A stretch of DNA of 6,094 nucleotides from Chitinophagaceae bacterium (lineage in GTDB: Bacteria > Bacteroidota > Bacteroidia > Chitinophagales > Chitinophagaceae), in contig JABMML010000097.1 of the NCBI GenBank assembly GCA_013205585.1, positions 1-6,094 of the forward strand, in the 5' to 3' direction. Below the pieces are notes generated by a model, which did no database searches, was not told where the DNA came from, and saw nothing but the letters and a program-made list of their open reading frames with translations. Shown piece after piece: positions 1-5,038 of the stretch. The position numbers were made by a program, and so were the translations under genes. Each line of letters starts with the position of its first letter. Position 1 is the first letter of the stretch.

Positions 1-627
1 ACCAATTTAATGGTGAAGGACTTAGCTAGTAGAGTAGATAAAGTGATGAATAAAAGACAGTATAACGATGCTTATACGAAAGAAGTCATAAAACAATATG
101 GTGCATCAGCTCTTGTCACCAATTTTAAAATGGAGTCCAATAATATTGGTTCTTTAAATAGAGTATTCTTTTTAACTTCTACTGGCACTGCTTCAGCTAG
201 TGAACTTATCATTAATAATTTAAAACCATTTATGAATGTCATTTTAATTGGCGAACATACCTATGGTAAGAATGTAGGTTCTTTTACGATTACCGATAAT
301 ACCAAAAGATGGAACTATGGTTTACAGCCTATCACTTTTAAAATATTAAATGCACTTGACCAATCCGATTATGGTTCAGTGAATGGATTTTTACCAGACT
401 ATGCACTTACGGACGATGTACTTCCTTATAAATTATTAGGCGACCCGAATGAAACTTATTTAAATAAAGCACTCAATATCATTGGCCCCGTAGCTTATAA
501 AACCAATGCCATTGGCAGTCTTAGGCCAGTTTCAAGGGCTAATAAACTGCAAGCAGCTTCCCTTTCTGACAATCCTATTCAAGATAAATTTGATATGTTT
601 GACAAGCCCCTAAAACCTAAAAACTAG
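1..627 (+). CDS. S41 family (C-terminal processing) serine peptidase, C-terminal part, 5' partial
   Basis: The frame is open to the left edge (three codons before the first Met at 10), so the N-terminal part, expected to hold the export signal, PDZ domain and start of the protease fold, lies outside. Counting from the Met at 10, the catalytic core is clear: a TASASE motif with the probable nucleophile Ser62 (codon 193-195), then GEHTYGK with the general-base Lys87 (268-270). The 25-residue Ser-Lys spacing equals that of E. coli Tsp/Prc (S430/K455). Then come the NGFLPDYALTDD segment and a LGDPNET helix, typical of the end of Bacteroidota S41 proteases, and a tail of about 45 residues rich in polar residues. 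Family knowledge: these proteases cut C-terminal tails or misfolded proteins in the envelope. It stops at TAG (625-627), 21 bases before the esterase gene, so co-transcription is likely. The family call is firm; substrate and full length are unknown. Confidence 0.9.
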   Translation, partial: TNLMVKDLASRVDKVMNKRQYNDAYTKEVIKQYGASALVTNFKMESNNIGSLNRVFFLTSTGTASASELIINNLKPFMNVILIGEHTYGKNVGSFTITDNTKRWNYGLQPITFKILNALDQSDYGSVNGFLPDYALTDDVLPYKLLGDPNETYLNKALNIIGPVAYKTNAIGSLRPVSRANKLQAASLSDNPIQDKFDMFDKPLKPKN

Positions 628-648
628 CTTATAAATGAATAAGTTATT

Positions 649-1527
649 ATGAAAAAGGTACAATTAATACTGCTATTTGTTTTCACGATTGTTATTGGCA
701 GTTTTGCGCAAGGTTTTGTAAAAGAAAAACAAGTTTTTAAAAGTGCCATTCTAAATAAAGAAGTACATTATTCAATTTTTTTACCAAGCGATTATTATAC
801 AAGCGAGCGCGCTTATCCTGTCACTTATTTATTACATGGTTATGGCGATGAAGATGATGGCTGGATTCAGTTTGGCGAAGTGAACCGCTTAGCGGATGAC
901 GCCATCAAGGCCGGTAAAATTCCGCCTATGATTATTGTAACCCCCGATGGCTTTACAAGTTTTTATATTAATACAGCAGATGGTAAGTTAAATTACGAGG
1001 ATTTTTTTATCAAAGAATTAATCCCACATATTGAAAAAACATACAAAGTAAAAGCTGAGCGAAAATACAGAGGCATTGCTGGTCTTTCCATGGGTGGTTA
1101 CGGTGCACTAATGTACGCTCTTAAATATCCTAATTTATTTGCAGCTGCAGCTCCACTTAGTGCGGCTGTTTGGACAGACAATGATATTATTAATCTTGAC
1201 GAGGGTATGTTCAATGGTTTATTTGGAAATTCAATGGGTAAAAATTTAAAAGGAAAAGATCGTTTAACCACAGCCTGGTTAAGCAATAGCCCCTTAGCTA
1301 TTATTGAAAAAAAGTCCAAGGAAGAATTATCCGCAGTGAGGTATTGGATTGATTGTGGTGATGACGATTTTTTAACTATTGGCAATGCCCAATTACATAT
1401 AGCACTCACTAATAAAAATGTTCCTCACGAATTTAGAATGAGAGACGGCGCACATAATTGGACCTATTGGAGAACAGGTATTATAGACGCTTTAGCTTTC
1501 ATTGGCGATAGTTTTCATCAAAAATAA
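649..1527 (+). CDS. Secreted alpha/beta-hydrolase, putative esterase family (PF00756 / esterase D-like)
   Basis: This is a 292-residue exported esterase. Residues 1-20 form a signal peptide (KK, hydrophobic core, SFA|Q cleavage). The mature part is one alpha/beta-hydrolase domain: LLHGYGD near residues 61-67 (oxyanion-hole strand), GLSMGG with nucleophile Ser147 (codon 1087-1089), CGDDDFL with probable acid Asp240, and DGAHNW with catalytic His269 (1453-1455). The order and the spacing to the C-terminus match feruloyl/acetyl-xylan esterase domains and S-formylglutathione-hydrolase-like enzymes, and the triad appears intact. The substrate (short acyl esters, acylated sugars or others) cannot be told from sequence, and no carbohydrate-binding module is present. 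The start is chosen because the signal peptide begins exactly there; no Shine-Dalgarno is visible. It lies 21 bases after the S41 gene and 3 bases before the asparaginase-type gene, so the three probably share a transcript. Confidence 0.92.
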   Translation: MKKVQLILLFVFTIVIGSFAQGFVKEKQVFKSAILNKEVHYSIFLPSDYYTSERAYPVTYLLHGYGDEDDGWIQFGEVNRLADDAIKAGKIPPMIIVTPDGFTSFYINTADGKLNYEDFFIKELIPHIEKTYKVKAERKYRGIAGLSMGGYGALMYALKYPNLFAAAAPLSAAVWTDNDIINLDEGMFNGLFGNSMGKNLKGKDRLTTAWLSNSPLAIIEKKSKEELSAVRYWIDCGDDDFLTIGNAQLHIALTNKNVPHEFRMRDGAHNWTYWRTGIIDALAFIGDSFHQK

Positions 1528-1530
1528 TTT

Positions 1531-2022
1531 ATGTCAATCACCATTAAAGTTTTTGTTACAGGGGGTACTTTTGATAAAGAGTACAATGAATTAAATGGTA
1601 GTTTATTTTTTAAAGAAACACATTTACATGAAATGTTGCAATTGGGTAGAAGTAAATTAGACCTTTCCATTACTACACTCATGATGAAAGATAGCCTAGA
1701 CTTTATTGAAGCCGACAGACAAATAATTGCTACAGCCTGTAATGAAATTAAAGAAGATAAAATTTTAATTACCCATGGCACTGATACCATGACCCTCACC
1801 GCCTCTTATTTAGCAAAGCATTGCAAAGGTAAAACCATTGTACTTACAGGCGCCATGGTGCCTTATAAGTTTGGTAGCTCTGATGGATTATTTAATTTAG
1901 GAAGCGCCCTCGCCTTCGTGCAAGTAGTAAGCCCTGGCGTATATATTGCCATCAATGGAAAAATATTTGAAGCAGATAAAGTTAAAAAGAATACCGATAA
2001 AGGCGAGTTTGAAACAAACTAA
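1531..2022 (+). CDS. Single-domain asparaginase-type protein (N-terminal catalytic domain only)
   Basis: At 163 residues this is about half the length of a normal bacterial L-asparaginase (about 330) and has no signal peptide, so it is probably cytoplasmic. It aligns to the N-terminal domain of E. coli AnsB from TGGT (residues 10-13) to KNTDKG. All four main catalytic positions seem present: Thr13 (AnsB T12), Thr84-Asp85 in HGTDTM (T89-D90) and Lys153 (K162), with Tyr18 a possible counterpart of Y25. The substrate-binding Ser58-Gln59 of AnsB appears replaced, the local sequence being MKDSLD. The C-terminal domain, which normally completes the neighbouring active site in the dimer, is absent. 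The protein ends at the domain boundary and the next gene is 31 bases away, so no lost second half is visible. Short 'asparaginase domain-containing' proteins of this sort are known; their reaction is not clear to me. The start lies 3 bases after the esterase stop, suggesting translational coupling. Confidence 0.85.
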   Translation: MSITIKVFVTGGTFDKEYNELNGSLFFKETHLHEMLQLGRSKLDLSITTLMMKDSLDFIEADRQIIATACNEIKEDKILITHGTDTMTLTASYLAKHCKGKTIVLTGAMVPYKFGSSDGLFNLGSALAFVQVVSPGVYIAINGKIFEADKVKKNTDKGEFETN

Positions 2023-2037
2023 TTAGAATTTTAATTT

Positions 2038-2064
2038 AATTAAATAAGTGCCTTTATTTTAATT
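2038..2064. terminator. Possible weak bidirectional terminator, AT-only hairpin
   Basis: Between the two convergent genes, AATTAAATAA (2038-2047) can pair with TTATTTTAATT (2054-2064) with one bulged T and a 6-base loop. It overlaps the last codons of the M28 gene. The stem is entirely A/T, so it would be weak; only its position between converging stops and the adjoining A/T runs support a terminator role. Confidence 0.3.
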
Positions 2065-3349
2065 GTGTAGTGTCAACTCTTGTCGGTGTATCCTTGCCTG
2101 CAATAATGGATTGTGCGCTTTTTGCAATAGCCTTAATAATTTCATTCATATTATCCATATCCAAAGTTTGAAATTCATCGCTAGGCTTATGATAATTTGG
2201 TTCGCTATCCATTTTAGAAGTAGAGATAGTATGTGCAGGTACGCCTAAACGCGCAAGCGTGGTGTTGTCTGATCTGTAAAATAAGTTTTGATCTGTGTAA
2301 GGATCTGGATAAAATGTAAAGCCAGAGCCCACTAAATTCTTTTGTAAAATGGCGCCCATATCTGTTTTTTCATACCCCGTAATATAAGCGCTGTTTCTAC
2401 CCCACTTACTTTCTGTACCAATCATCTCTAAATTAAACATAGCTTTCACTGACATAGGATCGAACTGCTTTGAAAAATACTGTGCGCCAAAACCTCCTAC
2501 TTCTTCAGCTGTGAAGGCTGCAAAAATTAAAGTACGTTCATTATTATTTAATTTTTTAAAATACTTTGAAAGCATAATCATAGCCGTAGTACCTGCCGCA
2601 TCATCGTTGGCACCATTATATATACTATCGCCATTTACCGCTCTTGCACTATTAATACCTAAATGATCATAGTGCCCAGAAAAAATTACATATTCATTAG
2701 CAAGTGACCTACCTGGTATAACTGCTACTACATTGGCTAAAGACAAATTTTCAATTTTATGAGTAGCTTCAATAGTAAACTTTGTAGGGGTTGCAGTAGT
2801 TAAAACAAATACCAACGATTTTTGATTCTCCATTAAATTTGATTTTAAGTTAGTTAAGCGGCCAAAGTTTTGCCCAAAAGATTCATCTACTAGTATTAAA
2901 TAATTTTTACTAGCCTCCATATATTTTCTGATGGCCGTTCCTAAATTATCTTCTTTATTTATTTTCACTACCTCATACCCACTGGCTTCTGTAATTGAAA
3001 AATTTTCCTGAGGTGTTACCACTATTATATTTTTTTGATCTAAGGCATTGCCATCAAAATTTCCTGAGGCACTAATAAATTTCGTAGACATTCTTGAAAA
3101 AGATTGTAAATAACTAGTACTATTTTTAAAAGTAGCCAACCCTGCTTGTGCAAATTCATTGGCAATAAAAGCAGCAGCCTTATCAATGCCTTTGCTAAAT
3201 GTTTTACGCCCTTCTAATTCATCTGAGGCTAAATACTTTTCAATGCGTGCTGTTTCAGCTTTTGAAATTGTATTTAATAAATCTTGGCTCCAAGATTTTC
3301 CAGTAAGTCCTACTGCTAATAATAGCAAACAAATTTTTATATACTTCAT
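2054..3349 (-). CDS. Secreted M28 family zinc metallopeptidase (aminopeptidase-like)
   Basis: This 431-residue exported peptidase has a signal peptide in residues 1-21 (MKYIKIC, Leu-rich core, SWS|Q). Residues about 25-215 hold the lead-in helices (ASDELEGR motif) and an inserted domain resembling the PA-like region of many M28 enzymes. The catalytic domain follows: SGHYDHLG with ligand His226 and Asp228, NGANDDAAG with bridging Asp249, TAEEVGG with general base Glu282 and ligand Glu283, NLEMIG with Glu308 where Aeromonas aminopeptidase has Asp179, and NYHKPSDE with ligand His387. The two-zinc site therefore looks complete, with a conservative Asp-to-Glu change. Family knowledge: such enzymes release amino acids from the N-termini of peptides, though some M28 members are carboxypeptidases or glutaminyl cyclases. 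The start (3347-3349) begins the signal peptide. The gene converges on the asparaginase gene and diverges from the M20 gene. Confidence 0.93.
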   Translation of the reverse strand: MKYIKICLLLLAVGLTGKSWSQDLLNTISKAETARIEKYLASDELEGRKTFSKGIDKAAAFIANEFAQAGLATFKNSTSYLQSFSRMSTKFISASGNFDGNALDQKNIIVVTPQENFSITEASGYEVVKINKEDNLGTAIRKYMEASKNYLILVDESFGQNFGRLTNLKSNLMENQKSLVFVLTTATPTKFTIEATHKIENLSLANVVAVIPGRSLANEYVIFSGHYDHLGINSARAVNGDSIYNGANDDAAGTTAMIMLSKYFKKLNNNERTLIFAAFTAEEVGGFGAQYFSKQFDPMSVKAMFNLEMIGTESKWGRNSAYITGYEKTDMGAILQKNLVGSGFTFYPDPYTDQNLFYRSDNTTLARLGVPAHTISTSKMDSEPNYHKPSDEFQTLDMDNMNEIIKAIAKSAQSIIAGKDTPTRVDTTQLK

Positions 3350-3403
3350 ATTATAATTTTTAAACTTAAGTTTCGCTTTTCAAGGCATGCATTTAAAGTA
3401 AGA

Positions 3404-3420
3404 CAAAATAGTCAAAATAG
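3404..3420. repeat. Tandem 8-base direct repeat CAAAATAG in the divergent promoter region
   Basis: CAAAATAG occurs at 3404-3411 and again at 3413-3420, separated by one T (9-base period). On the minus strand each copy reads CTATTTTG, which resembles a -7 element. The pair could be two overlapping promoter boxes, a regulator site or chance. It sits 55-71 bases upstream of the M28 start. Confidence 0.5.
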
Positions 3421-3432
3421 GCTAATTACCAA
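3404..3432 (-). promoter_or_regulatory. Candidate Bacteroidota-type promoter for the M28 gene
   Basis: Read on the minus strand, TTG (3432-3430) is followed after exactly 19 bases by TATTTTG (3410-3404). The Bacteroidota housekeeping consensus is TTG or TTTG, about 19 bases, TAnnTTTG; here the -7 box is one base short. A start a few bases downstream would give a leader of about 50 bases before the ATG at 3349. The fit is plausible but could arise by chance in AT-rich DNA. Confidence 0.35.
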
Positions 3433-3495
3433 GGGGTACTTTTATTTTATAGCCTAGTTTTCGTATATTACAGTATATAATTAAACCGTATTTAT

Positions 3496-4938
3496 ATGAA
3501 AAAGCTTTTAGGCTTCTTAGGTATTGGACTACTTGTAATTATTACAATAGTACTCGTAAAAACTTTTACCAATAGCCCAGGTGCGCATCAAAAAAGTACG
3601 CCATTAGAAGCTATACCTACCAATGCCATTGCACGTATGTCCAAGGCCATTCAGCTTCAAACCGAAACACCTAACGATGCTTATGAGTTTGATACGGCTA
3701 CCTTTTTTGCCTATCGAAAATTTATGGAAAAGTCTTATCCATTAATTCATAAAAATTTACCTAGAACCATTATAGATAGTTTTAATTATATCTACGAATG
3801 GAAAGGAACGGATACAAGTTTACTTCCCATGGTATTAATGGCACATTATGATGTGGTGCCTGTAGAAGCTTCAGCCGTTAAATTATGGCATGCCGTTCCT
3901 TATGGGGGTGAAGTAAAAGAAGGTTATATATGGGGAAGAGGGGTGCTAGATGATAAATCGAGCATGATTGGTATTTTAGAAGCTGCAGAAGCTCAATTAG
4001 CTAAAGGCTTTCAACCTAAACAAACTATATTATTATGTTTTGGTGCGGATGAAGAATCGAGTGGCAAAGGGGCTACAGCCATGGTAAAATATTTTAAATC
4101 ACTTAATAAAAGATTTGATTTAGTAGTAGACGAAGGAGGAGAAATTTCTACAGAAGATATGAAAGATGTTAAAAGACCCATTGCCGCTATTGGTGTGGGT
4201 GAAAAAGGGTATGTCACTTTAATTTTGACGGCACAAAAAGAAGGGGGTCACTCTTCTATACCAGGACAAACAACTGTCATTGATATGTTGAGTAAGGGGC
4301 TTTATAAATTAAGAGAAAATCAAATGCCTGGAAAAATAATTCCTCCTATTAAAGCCTATTTAGAAAGAGTGAGTGGTTACACCGATAATTTTTGGAAAAA
4401 AATGATGCTTTCTAATATGTGGTTATTTGAAAGTCAAGTCATTAATAATTTATCAGAATCGCCTTCTACCAATGCTTTAGTAAGAACCACTATTGTACCT
4501 ACTATTGTGAATAGTGGTGTTAGAGATAATGTCATTCCAACATTCGCCACAGCCTATGTAAATAGCAGAATTTTACCAGGAGAAACTCAGCAAGATGTAT
4601 ACAATTATGTTGAAAAAGCTATTAATGATACAAATATTAAAATTACTTATTACCGTAATTATAGCACCCTTCCTTCTCCTACAACCGATATCAATAGTAA
4701 GGCCTTTAAAAGGGTAGAGCAGGTTATCAATGCAATAGTGGATGATGTAATTGTGGCTCCTATGTTAATGGTAGGTGCTACCGATTCTAGAAATTACAGA
4801 GAGATAAGCGATGGGGTTATTAATTTCACACCTATCACTAATGCCAAAGGATATCATGGTATTGATGAAAGATTATTAGTAACTGATTTTCAAAAATGTA
4901 TTAATTTTTATACATTATTAATTCAGGGTTCGAAATAA
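3496..4938 (+). CDS. Membrane-anchored M20 family metallopeptidase, PM20D1/carboxypeptidase S-like
   Basis: The 480-residue protein starts with a hydrophobic segment (about residues 4-21) without a clear cleavage site, so it is probably an N-terminal anchor with the catalytic part outside the cytoplasm. The M20 di-zinc site is complete: AHYDVVP with His117 and Asp119, GRGVLDDK with bridging Asp152, GADEESSG with general base Glu186 and ligand Glu187, VVDEGGE with Asp212, and GYHGIDE with His454. GGHSSIP (His251) marks the lid/dimerisation domain. The stretches NALVRTT, GVRDNVIP and GATDSRNY resemble recalled stretches of human PM20D1 and the yeast carboxypeptidase S group, which is more specific than a generic M20 match. 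PM20D1 makes and hydrolyses N-fatty-acyl amino acids; Cps1 removes C-terminal residues from peptides. Which reaction applies here is open. It has its own upstream region and is followed after 100 bases by the amidohydrolase gene on the same strand. Confidence 0.92.
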   Translation: MKKLLGFLGIGLLVIITIVLVKTFTNSPGAHQKSTPLEAIPTNAIARMSKAIQLQTETPNDAYEFDTATFFAYRKFMEKSYPLIHKNLPRTIIDSFNYIYEWKGTDTSLLPMVLMAHYDVVPVEASAVKLWHAVPYGGEVKEGYIWGRGVLDDKSSMIGILEAAEAQLAKGFQPKQTILLCFGADEESSGKGATAMVKYFKSLNKRFDLVVDEGGEISTEDMKDVKRPIAAIGVGEKGYVTLILTAQKEGGHSSIPGQTTVIDMLSKGLYKLRENQMPGKIIPPIKAYLERVSGYTDNFWKKMMLSNMWLFESQVINNLSESPSTNALVRTTIVPTIVNSGVRDNVIPTFATAYVNSRILPGETQQDVYNYVEKAINDTNIKITYYRNYSTLPSPTTDINSKAFKRVEQVINAIVDDVIVAPMLMVGATDSRNYREISDGVINFTPITNAKGYHGIDERLLVTDFQKCINFYTLLIQGSK

Positions 4939-5038
4939 AATTATTCAATAAAAGTTTTATAAATTTAGGCTAACTTTTATACATGGAGAGGAACAAATAA
5001 ATCAATTAAAAAATTTAATATTAAACTTAAAAATATAT
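4939..5038 (+). promoter_or_regulatory. 100-base leader/intergenic region before the amidohydrolase gene
   Basis: The gap contains the 9-bp inverted repeat (4948-4980), then GGAGAGG (4985-4991), the best Shine-Dalgarno-like run noticed in the window but placed about 47 bases from the downstream ATG. It lies inside a five-codon ORF, MERNK-stop (4983-5000). The last 40 bases before the start are almost only A and T, which fits the A-rich start context that Bacteroidota use in place of a Shine-Dalgarno. A promoter here is likely but no clear TTG/-7 pair stands out. Confidence 0.4.
4948..4980 (+). terminator. 9-bp perfect inverted repeat after the M20 gene; weak terminator or operator-like dyad
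   Basis: ATAAAAGTT (4948-4956) and AACTTTTAT (4972-4980) are exact inverse complements separated by 15 bases. It begins 10 bases after the M20 stop codon. Only one G-C pair is present, and the right arm contains a short T run but no long U tract follows, so efficient termination is doubtful. The same stretch contains TAAATTTA (4960-4967) and TAACTTTT (4971-4978), each one mismatch from a TAnnTTTG -7 box, so a dyad at the promoter of the next gene is an equal alternative. Confidence 0.35.

Larger units (their letters stand above)
3350..3495. other. Divergent intergenic region between the M28 and M20 peptidase genes
   Basis: This 146-base AT-rich gap must hold the promoters of both flanking genes. 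Towards the M28 gene there is the TTG-N19-TATTTTG match and the CAAAATAG tandem pair. Towards the M20 gene the best -7 match is TAGTTTTC at 3455-3462 (one mismatch to TAnnTTTG), without a TTG at the right distance upstream, so it is weak. No Shine-Dalgarno precedes either start, as is usual in Bacteroidota. I see no small ORF with coding character and no RNA structure here. Confidence 0.6.

Noticed and set aside
1098..1409. 103-codon open frame antisense to the esterase gene
   Set aside because: It lies wholly within a well-supported gene with an intact catalytic triad, and its translation has no recognisable motif; shadow frame.
1518..1799. 93-codon open frame antisense to the asparaginase-type gene
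   Set aside because: Antisense to conserved TGGT and HGTDTM coding sequence; no start context or family features.
2020..2053. Idea that the short asparaginase is a frameshifted or truncated pseudogene
   Set aside because: Only 31 bases remain before the convergent gene and none encode a C-terminal asparaginase segment; the reading frame is clean and catalytic residues are kept. An old deletion cannot be excluded but there is no remnant.
2063..2248. Cys-rich short frame opposite the end of the M28 gene
   Set aside because: It is the complement of the conserved NYHKPSDE region; the cysteines are a by-product of the antisense codons.
3159..3356. Short + strand frame opposite the M28 signal peptide
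   Set aside because: Overlaps the coding start of the M28 gene in antisense and ends in the intergenic region; nothing supports expression.
3455..3462. TAGTTTTC as -7 box of a promoter for the M20 gene
   Set aside because: One mismatch to TAnnTTTG and no TTG about 19 bases upstream; too weak to call as a separate feature.
4011..4217. 68-codon frame antisense to the M20 catalytic region
   Set aside because: Mirrors the GADEESSG to VVDEGGE coding stretch; shadow frame.
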